Shown here piece by piece: positions 1 to 11,088 of a stretch of 64,000 nt of DNA. The translations under genes and the position numbers were made by a program. The stretch's first letter is position 1. Every line of letters begins with the position of its first letter. The stretch comes from Prorocentrum cordatum (Eukaryota; Sar; Dinophyceae; Prorocentrales; Prorocentraceae). The DNA is taken from contig CAUYUJ010018496.1 in NCBI GenBank assembly GCA_963575745.1, positions 73,274 through 137,273 of the forward strand. Reading direction: 5' to 3'. The notes below the pieces were generated by a model. It searched no databases. It saw only the letters and a list, made by a program, of their open reading frames with translations, and was not told where the DNA came from.

Positions 1-147
1 TTCCGTTTCCTCATCCTCCTCTTTCTCCTCCTCCTCCTCCTCCTCCTCCTCCTCCTCCTCCCCCTCTTTCTCCTCCTTTGAATTCGGAGATGTTTTACAG
101 AAAACACATCCGAATTCCAATAGATCTCCCTCCTCCTCCTCTCTGGA
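1..147. repeat. TCC-rich pyrimidine tract
   Basis: TCC trinucleotides fill about 20-75 and recur at 131-147, directly before an open exon-like frame. This matches the pyrimidine-rich intron ends seen before the exons at 1753, 8129 and 63793, so it may be the 3' part of an intron whose start lies outside the window. Confidence 0.7.
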
Positions 148-148
148 G

Positions 149-277
149 GAGACCATGGTGCTCGACAACAAGACTCCTGAGGGCGGGGCGACCACGCCAC
201 CGAGCACTGGTCGTTCGTTTTCGCCGCCCGTGCAGCGCCGCTGCATCCAGCCGCCCCCCGATAGCTGGATGGACTAG
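149..277 (+). CDS. Possible terminal exon of an unidentified protein
   Basis: A short open frame follows the TCC tract after an AG (CTCTGGAG|GAG). It begins EETMVLDNKTPEGG, continues as a P/S/R-rich tail and ends at TAG 275-277. If the ATG at 155 were the start the product would be only 40 residues, so a last exon is more likely. I do not recognise the protein. Support is the splice-like context and an ordinary amino-acid composition that unlike its surroundings is not simple repeat. No domain is visible. Confidence 0.3.
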   Translation, partial: ETMVLDNKTPEGGATTPPSTGRSFSPPVQRRCIQPPPDSWMD

Positions 278-811
278 GATTCCAGTTCCGAGACGTCTGT
301 TCCCGCCATCGGCCGACCAAAAACCTTGAAATCATCATATGCCTAGAAACGTGCCCCAGGAACCACCCGAATAAATGCCAATGCTACCAAATAAATTCCG
401 CAATGTATTTCTACTCGAGCTAGCTGGGACCCCTTGCCCTCGGACTCCCGTCGGCCGCCGCGGGCCGATGAAGCTGGCGGAGAAAATGATCCAGCTGGAA
501 AAACATCTCGGGCTGCAGGACCTGGTGGGTCCTCTGAAACCCTCGAGGGGCAGCGCCTCCCCCCTCTCCCCCCCCGCGAAGGGGTGGGAGAGGCAATAGA
601 ACCTATGTGTGTGTTTCCTTTCCTAGTACAACGCCATCGTCGGCGGCCGCGCGGGGTGCCACGCGGGGGCAGATGACGCCGCCGATAGCGAGGCGCTTAC
701 ATATAATCAGCCCCCTCCTGTAAGACCAGTCGAAGGCGGGCGATCCCCACATTTGGGAATGGCCCAGACTTCGACGCCGATGGGGGAACTCGTCTCCAGA
801 GACATCCATAG
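278..811. other. Non-repetitive stretch without a convincing gene
   Basis: GC-rich sequence with only short overlapping frames. The frame 375-599 contains a lysine/leucine-rich stretch (MKLAEKMIQLEKHLGLQDL) that could be an exon, but it has no supporting context. Confidence 0.4.
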
Positions 812-2997
<2,186 letters not shown>

Positions 2998-3289
2998 GCT
3001 TGGGGCACTACGAGCAGAGCTACACGTTCGTCGGCAGCAACAGGTTTCTGATGCAGGGGGCTGGCGAACTTACATATTTCGTGACGCAAGCGAGCTTGCG
3101 ATGGGGATTGAAAGGATGTGGTGTAACGAGAGTTCATGTGGTTTCAATTTTTGGACTTCAGATTCTGAAGATTCCTGGTGTTTTCGAGAATATTGAATCG
3201 AATATTGAAACGCGTGCCCCCAGAGGGCGCACACTTATGACAAATACACCACACAGAGCTACTGATACGCCTTGATCCAACCTCAGCGT
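2998..3289. other. Unique 3' flank
   Basis: Non-repetitive sequence downstream of the stop codon, probably the 3' untranslated region. No recognisable signal. Confidence 0.35.
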
Positions 3290-3545
3290 ACCCTCGTCGC
3301 AGCCTCATTACACGTGCGATGATGATACGATGAGGATGCGATGAGGAACCGATGAGGATGCGATGAGGCCTCACCGCAACCTCATCACAGTACCGATGAG
3401 GATGCGATGAGGATGCGATGTGGCCTCATCGCAACCTCATCGCAACCTCATCGCACATGTGATGAGGATGCGATGAGGATGCGATGATGTTCATCCCGAT
3501 GAGGCTGCGATGAGGTTGCGATGAGGTTGCGTTGAGGCCGGATTT
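3290..3545. repeat. GATGAGG minisatellite in alternating orientation
   Basis: Units built on GCGATGAGGAT occur here on both strands in turn (GATGAGG and CCTCATC blocks), so the stretch can fold on itself. A related hairpin lies at 7577-7670 inside the methyltransferase gene. Confidence 0.75.
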
Positions 3546-3812
3546 CTCCTATTTATTTGACGGAGTTGTGAATGTTGCCTAGTTGTGGGCCGGTTTTTTG
3601 CGTGCTTGTCCGGTTTTGAGGCGGTTTGTCCGGTTTTCGGCGCGTTTTGCCTGGTTCCCGACAGGTGTTTAACTGGTCTGGGTCCGTTTCGCCAGAACCT
3701 GTGATCGGTGTATCGTTTTGAAACAGTTTAGAACTGATTGCGGGAGAGGTTTCAACCTCGTGACAACCTTTATTTGTTCGATCCGTCCAGCCATGAGTGC
3801 TCGAGCGATTTT

Positions 3813-4988
3813 ATGACCTCGAAAAAACGCTACCGAGAAGACCATGTTCGGATCCATAGCTGGGAGCTGGGGGGAGCCAGCACTGCTTCGTGGGAGAGGC
3901 GGAATCCGACAGAGACTGGCACCTACGAACAAGAGCAACACGGTGATGAGCTGGAAGAGTTCCTTCTTATGCAATATGCACATGGTGATTTGAGTGCAAG
4001 GTCACTTTGCACGATTGCATGGCATGCTATTCGAGCAGGGGCCCAGGGACTTGGTTTGAAGAAACTCGCTTTCAATCCAGAGAATCAATCGGGATCATTT
4101 CAGCAACATCTGGACCGCGTTCTGCCCCAGAACTCTGGTGTAGAATTGGTTGACCTCAAGCTGCCGTTGTTCGTCGATAGCATGCGGCAGGATTGAGTAG
4201 GGCCTAAGAATTCCACTAGATAGGAAGACACTACGAGGGTAGGAGAGAGGGGTCGAAGGATTGGAAGATGAAGATGGAGGGAGGAGGAGGACACACACCA
4301 ACATATGTAAGCGTTCCCACAGGAGCAATCTATTGCGTTTGCCCCTCCACATGAATGTCTAGATTCCGAAGTCGAAAACGACACAGATGGTGATATGCCG
4401 AAGTATTTGGAGGCTGAAACTTGGCAAACAGATTTTCAGGAACATCCCCTGAGGCATATTCCACACGACCCACGTCCATGCTACCCCGTCGCCTTGTATG
4501 CCGATGGAGTACGGTGCACAAAGTCAATATCCCCTGGTTCCCAAGACAGTCTAACCAATTTCACCATACATAACCTTTGTTCTGGGCGTCGTCATTTCAT
4601 TGGGGCATTTAAAAAATCACAGTTGTGTCACTGCGGGTGTCGAGGATGGTGTTCTCTCAGGCCGTTCTTCGGTTTTCTAAAGTGGTCTTTGGAAGGAGCA
4701 GCCCATGGTTTGAGGCCACAGGAACGATGGGATCGCTCGAAGTGGCCAGACGGCAGTTCTTACGCTGACATGCCTATGCGAATGAAAGCAAGATATGTTG
4801 TGATAGATGTTCGCGGTGATTGGAGCGAGCACTGTACAACCTTCGGGCTAACGACTTGGCAATCAATCAACAGGCCTTGTATGTTTTGTTTATCCAATAG
4901 AGCATCGCTTTTCTCAAGCTGGCGCAACTCCGATAGCCCGCAGGGGGTGGGGGAAAGGGTGGGACGTTACTACTGCTACTACTACTAT

Positions 4989-5037
<49 letters not shown>

Positions 5038-5082
5038 GCTACTACTACTACTACTACTACTACTAGTACTACTACTACGATA

Positions 5083-5115
<33 letters not shown>

Positions 5116-5164
5116 GCTACTGCTACTGCTACTGCTACTACTACGACTACTACTGCTACTACTG

Positions 5165-5205
<41 letters not shown>

Positions 5206-5237
5206 GCTACTGCTACTGCTAGTATCACGAATACGAT

Positions 5238-5285
<48 letters not shown>

Positions 5286-6439
5286 ACGGGAACACCGAAA
5301 CACGCCTAGTGATTCTATCTTGGAAGCGAGCGGCTTTGATTTAGACGACGTGTCGCCGCACGGGCACAAATCGGGATATTTGGGCGATGACTACTATGAT
5401 TCTGAATGCAAAAAATGCGAGATACGGGTTCTTGTTGACACACCAGGAAAAAGAGACAGGGTTATAAATTTTGGTGGGCTCGATTTCGATAAGCGTGGAC
5501 AAGCCGCGGGAATGATCCTGCACAACAACATCGATGATATGGGTTTACGCAAGGGGGACAGGTTAGAACCGTCAGACACCCTAGCTGACGTCGCACAGTT
5601 CAGCACGGCTGCTTTGCCGATCGAGATTGTGTTCTGGAGGGAGCGTTTCGAAGTTGCTGGCTCTTCCAAGCGTAGATTGGACGCCGTCCTCAAAAGAAAT
5701 CCATTGTTCGAAATGCAAGGGTGCAGCCCAGAACGAGTTCTGAAAATCGATGCCCTCCACGCAGTTTACCTTGGCGTAGTTTTGCGATTCTTATCGTGTG
5801 TGCTGTGGAATACTATTGATGGTGAGGTTTGGAACGTTTCGGGCCCCAGATCTGCTGTGATTGAAATGAGCATTCGTTGCATTGAACTGGACATTCAGCG
5901 GCGGTGCAAAGATGTTGCAAAGACTCCTCGTGAAAACCAGCTCCGGAAACTCACGCCAAAAATGATGGGCTCCGATTGGTCTCGGGAGGTAAAGCTAAAA
6001 GCTGCCGAAGCTGGCTCGTTATTACCGCATGCGCTTTCTCTGTGCGATCGGTTTGCTGAGAGATTCCCATTTAGTGAAGAACTTTCCGTGGCAGGCGCTG
6101 CATTGCAGGAGTGGCTTACTATTGTGAGGAATTCCCCAAGGGTTATACAGCCTGATCGCCGACACCGCTTGCTGGAATGCGCAGTTCGTTTTATCAATAT
6201 GATGAAGGTGGTCGACGATTCAGCCCTGAAGCCTAAGGCTCACTTGTTTATACATCTCACACTGGATGTGAAGAGAAACAGGGAATCCACGTTTTTTCCA
6301 TTGTTTCCTGGACGAGGGGCTTAACCGCGTTTTAGCTGGCATCGGTTCGGCAGCATCCCATGGAAGGTGGGAGCATGGTATTTTCACCAGAGTTCGTTTG
6401 CTGCCTTACGTTGAACCGAACTCTGCCTGGGCATGTTGA
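3813..6439 (+). pseudogene. Member of a dinoflagellate multicopy family (CGCRGWC / GDRLEPSDTL), frameshifted near its end
   Basis: Three exons can be read. Exon 1 (3813-4190, ATG 3813) has EEFLLMQYAHGDLSARSLCTI-type sequence. Exon 2 (4323 to about 4970) has CHCGCRGWCSLRPFF, RGDWSEHCTTFGLTTW and RPCMFC. Exon 3 (about 5285 on) has GLRKGDRLEPSDTL, VFWRERF, RNPLFEMQG and KIDALHAVYLGV. These blocks in this order match a large uncharacterised protein family I associate with dinoflagellate genomes; a transposase origin (Tnp2/CACTA-like) is possible but unproven. Intron 1 (4191-4322, 132 bp) appears to be GA-AG, with CAG|GA at the donor and CACAG|GAG at the acceptor. Intron 2 contains the CTA microsatellite. 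At about 6304-6308 the frame breaks: the reading continues as LDEGLNRVLAGIGSAA in the next frame and stops at TGA 6437-6439, while the original frame stops at 6324. One extra base, real or a sequencing error, explains this. Confidence 0.7.
4970..5285 (+). repeat. CTA/CTG trinucleotide microsatellite
   Basis: About 300 bp of ACT/CTA triplets with interspersed CTG, separating two exons of the 3813-6439 gene. It is probably intronic. All frames over it are simple amino-acid runs (Tyr on one strand; Ser or Val on the other). Confidence 0.9.
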
Positions 6440-6680
6440 TGAAAATCGGGGGCGTCCTCGTTCTCATCTCGTTGCCCTCCTCCTCATCCTTCTCCTCCTT
6501 ATTCGTCCCCTCTTCCTCCTTCTCCTCCCCCTTCTCCTCTTTCTTTCTTCCTCCCACCCCTCACCTCCCCCGACCTCCAATGCAAACCGAACGCGCAGTA
6601 AACCAGGCCCGCATTGAGGCCAGTGACATGTCCAGGGGCTCCTCCTGTAAGAGCGCACTGGCTCGAGCCTGGCAACGGAC
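6440..6680. other. Spacer between two genes
   Basis: Contains a short TCC-rich tract (6475-6560) and about 100 bp of unique sequence before the methyltransferase-like start codon. It could hold an unseen intron or 5' leader. Confidence 0.4.
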
Positions 6681-8392
6681 ATGGCACCGCCACGCCGTAG
6701 GGTACCAGATACCCCAGTAGAGGATGATTGGGAGACGGCTGCAATGGACATTCTCAAGCCAGAATCCAGAGGCGAGATCCTGAAGGTCTGGCTGCCATGC
6801 TGTGGTTTGTGCACTGGGCTGATGGTACTCAAGAAACTTAACATGGAAGTGGAAGAGATGTCATTCGATATTGATAAACATGTTGAGAACCAGGTGATAT
6901 TCGAACACGGCAGTTCAGATGGTGTCTTCATAGGCCCCACAAGTGGGAACATCTGCAGTTACCACCCCGACCAGCTTCACGACATCGACGTCGCAATCTG
7001 CACCCCGCCATGCCCTGACTCTGCAGGAACAATCGATTGGGACGACCCGCACTGCTGTGCACTCTGTATGGTCTTGGCCAACATCAAGTTCGCAACAAAA
7101 AAGATTTCAAATTTCTGCGCTTTCGTGATCGAGCTCAAACCAGAGCTGTGCGAGTTTCAAGATGACTCCGATCCCCCTCTCGAGGAGATCATGCGGTGGC
7201 TGACAGACAACGTTGCAGGTGGCTGGTCTCTGTGGTGCGACAAAGTGAGCGCTGCTCAGTGTGGGCTACCGCTACGGCGGCAGAGGATTGCAATCAAACA
7301 TATCCTCCTCGTCGCCTTCTCCGATGTCCTTTCTCCCAGCCCCCTTCCTCCTCTTCCTCCTGGCCCCCTCCTGCCGAGGCTGTACGTACGCGGGCGATGC
7401 GACGAGTTCTTCGAGACGCAGGGGCCCCTCACCAGGGCGAGCGAGGTCACGATCGAGAAACCTCGCATGCGTGAGTTCCTGAACGAGAGCGAAGCTCCAC
7501 ACTGGATGAACCCCCGTCGGCAAGAGCTCACGGAGTTCCAGGCCTCAAGGGGCCCACAGGGGGGAACGCACGAGAGATGAAGTTGCGATCGGGATTCGAT
7601 GAGGTTTCGAGGCTGCGACGTCGCAGCCTCATCGAAACCTCATCGAAACTTAATCGCAACCTCATCGCGCGTCCCCTCGAAAGAGGGAAACCCTCCGAAA
7701 GGAGAAGAACCTGCAGGTGTACAAGGCCGCCCTGGAGGCCGTCAAAGAGAGGATCCCCCCCGACACGGCGCGCGCGTTCGACCTGGACCGCGCGCCTGGG
7801 GAACTGACCGAGGCATGGGGAGAGCACGGCGAGATGGAAGAGGAGGAGAAGGAAGAGGAGCTCGAGGAGGAACGAAGAGGAGGAGGAGGAGGAGGAGGAG
7901 GAGGAGGAGGAGGAAGGAGGAGCGGCCCAGCGGCCGTCTTCGCTGCGGCGGGGGGAGGGGGGGGGGGGCCTCCCCCCCTCCTCCTCCTCCTCCTCCTCCT
8001 CCTCCTCCTTCTCCTCCTCCCCCTCTTCCCCCTCCTCCTCCTCCTCCTCCTTCTTCTCCTCCTCCTCCTCCTCCTCGTCCTCCTCCTCCTTCTCCTCCTC
8101 ATCCTCCTCGTCATTCTCTGCTTCCCAGTTTGACTTCGACGACGCGGTCGAGATAAGCCACGACATGCCGAACTTGTGGCTCCTTGGCATTCAACCCCGA
8201 GGACACAACTACGACAGGTTTCTGACTCCAGAGGAGCGGTGCAGTTTGATGGGCTATGATTTGAACGTTCGCACACGCGTGGAGAAGGAGAGCGAAGTGA
8301 GGCTCCTGAGCGATGACACGGCTTTGAATCAATTAGGTTTGGTGATGGCGGCCCTGCTTTCGGGCCTGAAGCCGTCGAATGCTGGTGATTAG
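6681..8392 (+). CDS. C5-cytosine DNA methyltransferase-like protein, split by microsatellite introns
   Basis: The ATG at 6681 starts MAPPRRRVPD. The motif order fits C5-cytosine methyltransferases: motif I-like VWLPCCGLCTGLMVL (residues 37-50), FDID (62-65, motif II), TPPCPDSAG (108-116, motif IV, catalytic Cys 111), VIELKPEL (149-156, motif VI Glu) and CGLPLRRQRIAIKHI (194-208, motif VIII). A pyrimidine-rich stretch at about 7305-7375 is probably intron 1. Then come exon-like frames at 7376-7577, 7681-7850 (KRETLRKEKNLQVYKAALEA) and 8129-8392, the last after CTTCCCAG|TTT. The final one has LTPEERCSLMGYD (motif IX-like) and DDTALNQLGLVMAALL (motif X-like), stop 8390-8392. Motif I lacks the usual F-S-G-x-G and motif IV reads PPCP rather than PPCQ, so activity is uncertain. 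The exact splice sites are inferred. The Copia element follows on the same strand. Confidence 0.6.
7577..7670. repeat. GATGAGG-family hairpin
   Basis: Near-perfect palindrome centred on GCTGCGACGTCGCAGC, flanked by GATGAGGTTTCGA and its complement TCGAAACCTCATC. Same unit as 3290-3545. It lies in an inferred intron of the methyltransferase-like gene. Confidence 0.75.
7838..8120 (+). repeat. GAG tract followed by CTC tract (foldback microsatellite)
   Basis: Purine GAG/GGA repeats at 7838-7925 are followed after about 50 bp by complementary CTC repeats at 7970-8115, allowing a long hairpin. It lies between two exons of the methyltransferase-like gene and ends in an AG acceptor at 8127-8128. 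Confidence 0.8.
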
Positions 8393-8459
8393 TGGTCTGC
8401 GCGTGGCGGCGCACGACGAGAACCGCGGCGCCGCGGCTGGCGTCGTCTGTTGTCGTGGG

Positions 8460-9335
8460 CAATCGTGCCTCCTCCTCCTCCTCCTCCTGCTCTACCTGTT
8501 CCTCCTCGGCTACTTTTCCTCCTCCTCCTCCTGCTGTTGCTGCTGCTGCTGCTCCTCCTCCTCCTTCCGCCTCCGCCGCCGTCGCCTGCCGACGCCGCCG
8601 CCGCGACGGCGCCAAGGGGGTCTTCTTCCTCTTTCTCCCTGCTGCAGCTTTCCTCCTCCTCCTCCTTCCTCTTCCTCTTCCTCTTCCTCGTCCTCCTCCT
8701 TATAATGGGGTTTTTCAACATATATATATATATACATGTATGTGTCTATATATATATATATACCTACATATACAGACATACATATACATGAATACATGCA
8801 TGCATGCATGCATGCATGCATGCATGCATGTATACATACATACATACATGCATACATTCATACATACATACATGCATGTATACATACATACATACATACA
8901 TACATACATACATACACACATACATACATATATATATATACACAACTACACATACATAAACATATACATATACATATACATATACATCATACATACATGC
9001 ATGCATGCATGCATGCATTACATACATACAAAAAACGCTTCCGCTCCTCCTCCCTCCTCCTTCTCCGTCTCCTCTCTCTCTCCTCCCCCTCCTCCTGCAC
9101 CTCCTCCCCGTCCTCGTCCTCCTCCTCCTCGTCCTCCTCATCCTCCTCCTTCTTCTCTCCTCCTCCTCCTCCTCCTCCTCCTCCTCCTCCTCCTCTTCCT
9201 TTTCCTTCTCCTCCTCGCCCTCCTCCTCCCCTCCTCCTCCTGATCCTCCTCCTCCTCCTCCTCCTCCTCCTCCTCGTCCTCGTCCTCCTCCTCCTCCTCC
9301 TCCTCCTCCTCCTCCTCCCCCTCCTTCCTTCTTGC
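8460..9335. repeat. TCC, TA, CATA/CATG and TCC microsatellites
   Basis: Successive blocks: TCC-rich 8460-8700, TA-rich 8719-8765, CATA/CATG tetranucleotides 8766-9018, TCC 9044-9330. Frames across them are simple repeats and are not considered coding. Confidence 0.9.
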
Positions 9336-9342
9336 GTATATA

Positions 9343-9359
9343 TAGCCATTTTGGCTCAA
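9343..9359 (+). other. Relic dinoflagellate spliced leader
   Basis: TAGCCATTTTGGCTCAA is identical to 17 consecutive bases of the DinoSL leader (all but its first three and last bases). It sits 130 bp before the Gag frame, as expected if a trans-spliced transcript of the element was copied back into DNA. Chance occurrence of a 17-mer in 64 kb is very unlikely. Confidence 0.85.
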
Positions 9360-9365
9360 AATCTC

Positions 9366-9476
9366 CGGTCTCCCAGGAAAACTCCGGTCTCCCAGGAAAG
9401 TTCCGGTCTCCCAGGAAGTTGGCTTCAAGGCCGGCTTCCCCTGGGAGACCGCCAGCCACCGGTCTCCCAGGGAGAA
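9366..9476. repeat. CCGGTCTCCCAGGAA tandem repeat with inverted copy
   Basis: Three spaced copies of a 17-18 bp unit containing GGTCTCCCAGG occur at 9366-9418. A reversed copy (CTGGGAGACC) at 9441-9450 and another direct copy at 9461-9472 follow, permitting a small stem-loop in the leader region of the retroelement. Confidence 0.75.
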
Positions 9477-9490
9477 CTTCGCAACCGTAG

Positions 9491-10588
9491 GGTACTCCAC
9501 CTCTTCCTCGACCCCTCTCCGAGTCCTACCCTGCAGGAGGCCGAGGTTCGGAGGCTACTGGCGAGGAAGCCGACGACTACACAGATGACGATCAGCTGGA
9601 CGACGATGCGGCAGACCTCTCCGAGGCGGATGTTGCGGCCATCTTGGCGGAGATCAACGACCAGGACCTGACAGAGGGCGAGGCCGAGGAGGTCTACCTG
9701 CAGCTCGAGAAGAAGGTACGACAGCGGACCTGGCAACAGAACAAGGACCTCAAGCGCGTGGCCAAGCAAGATCGAGAATTCTTCAAGGCACCGTCCCGCG
9801 ATCGCCCCGGTCAGTCCAGCCGAGGAGGTCGACTACCAGGCCGAGGCCAAGGCAAGGGCTCAGGCTGGGGGGAACGCGACCGCGCGGAAAGGAAGCCGCG
9901 CCTGTCCATCCAGCAGCTGATGAAGGTGACGAGCTGCCACAAGTGCAAGAAGAAAGGACATTGCTCTCGAGAATGTCCGGAGTCGCCGCAGGCTGGAGGT
10001 GCCATCGCCGACCGGCGCGGCATCAACGGCTACGCGTTCGACGGCTTCAGCTACCCGGTCAACCTGCCCGCCGGCCTGGCCAAGCTGCAGGAGGCGCAGC
10101 AGGAGGCCGGGGCCATCTTCCAGAACGCCTCCGCCACCCAGGGCCTCATCGATCCAGGCGCGGGGGGCGACGTCGTCGGCAGGCCGGCGCTCAACAAGGA
10201 GTCGAAGGCACTGGCCAAGCATGGTTTACAGTTCGCGCCGGTGCCTCGAGCTTTCAAGGGGCCGAAGACTGCCCGCGGAGTGGGCGGTGAGGCGAGGGTA
10301 GTCGGCGCATTTTCGTTTCCCATGTGCCTCGGCGGTATCTCGGGCATTGAGGAGACTACGGTCATCGAGGAAGATGCCCCACACATCATCAGTGTGAATC
10401 TTCCTGATTTTCTCGGCAGCGCCATCGATCTGCCGAGGAACGTGCTTTCGTCAGCCACCCTCCAGAAGGAGAGTGGGCTGACTCGCCTGAGCTCGGGACA
10501 TCGGATGGCCGACGTCGTTCGCAGCGTGAACGGAGTCACGGACGCTCCGAGCTCGGCTCTACGAAAGTACCCGTTCCTTGACACATAG
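9491..10588 (+). CDS. Retrotransposon Gag zinc knuckle and retropepsin-like region
   Basis: The frame is open from 9491 (stop at 9488-9490) to 10588; no ATG defines a start, and a splice at CCCTGCAG|GAG (9536) is possible. An acidic stretch (DDYTDDDQLDDD) is followed by a basic, Arg/Gly-rich segment and a CCHC zinc knuckle CHKCKKKGHCSREC (9935-9976), the nucleic-acid-binding mark of Copia Gag. Downstream, GLIDPGAGGDVVG (about 10142-10180) aligns with the aspartic protease active-site loop, where D-T/S-G-A is expected. Here the second residue is Pro, which probably inactivates it. The frame ends at TAG after FLDT. Confidence 0.75.
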   Translation, partial: GTPPLPRPLSESYPAGGRGSEATGEEADDYTDDDQLDDDAADLSEADVAAILAEINDQDLTEGEAEEVYLQLEKKVRQRTWQQNKDLKRVAKQDREFFKAPSRDRPGQSSRGGRLPGRGQGKGSGWGERDRAERKPRLSIQQLMKVTSCHKCKKKGHCSRECPESPQAGGAIADRRGINGYAFDGFSYPVNLPAGLAKLQEAQQEAGAIFQNASATQGLIDPGAGGDVVGRPALNKESKALAKHGLQFAPVPRAFKGPKTARGVGGEARVVGAFSFPMCLGGISGIEETTVIEEDAPHIISVNLPDFLGSAIDLPRNVLSSATLQKESGLTRLSSGHRMADVVRSVNGVTDAPSSALRKYPFLDT

Positions 10589-11088
10589 TTTTTTGCATTG
10601 CGAGCAGCAGGCCGCGCGCCCGAGCTCGGAGCTGATGGCGAGCTAGCAAAGTACGTGATTCTCCCCCTCATCACTGTCTTCCCCATATGCCTCACCGTCA
10701 TCATTATCACTCAACGCTTTCATATGCCAGAAGACGGTCAGGATCTTGATAGACCACCGGGCAAGCTGGTGCACACAGGCATCGTCATCATCGGGTTCAA
10801 CCGGTCACGGCCTCAGCGGGCCTCCGCAGAACTCGCTCGGGTCTTTGGATCTATCGCGACAACTAAGGAGCAGGCCATCCAGCAGTGCGTGGGGAACAAG
10901 GACCTGGGGTTCACGTCTTGGGGCAGTCGGGCTGGGGTCGTCTTTGGGAGCCACTACGGTTCTGACGAGGGCCCCAAGTTGTCTCCGCGTAGCTTGTTTT
11001 GGCTCGAGCCACCTTTCGGTCAGTGATTACAAACCTTCGATTTACCGCTCGGGTTTGACACCCAACCTTTTCAGCAATCAGTTTCACG
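10589..11088 (+). other. Unassigned part of the retroelement
   Basis: Between the protease-like stop and the next long frame. One frame (10598-11026) is open and contains a hydrophobic run (YVILPLITVFPICLTVIII) that could be a membrane segment. I do not recognise it, and it may be chance. Confidence 0.3.

Noticed and set aside
375-599. Possible 74-codon gene
   Set aside because: Only a short helical stretch is attractive; no start context, homology or splice evidence.
4867-5369. Poly-Ser and poly-Val minus-strand frames
   Set aside because: Shadows of the CTA microsatellite lying between exons on the other strand.
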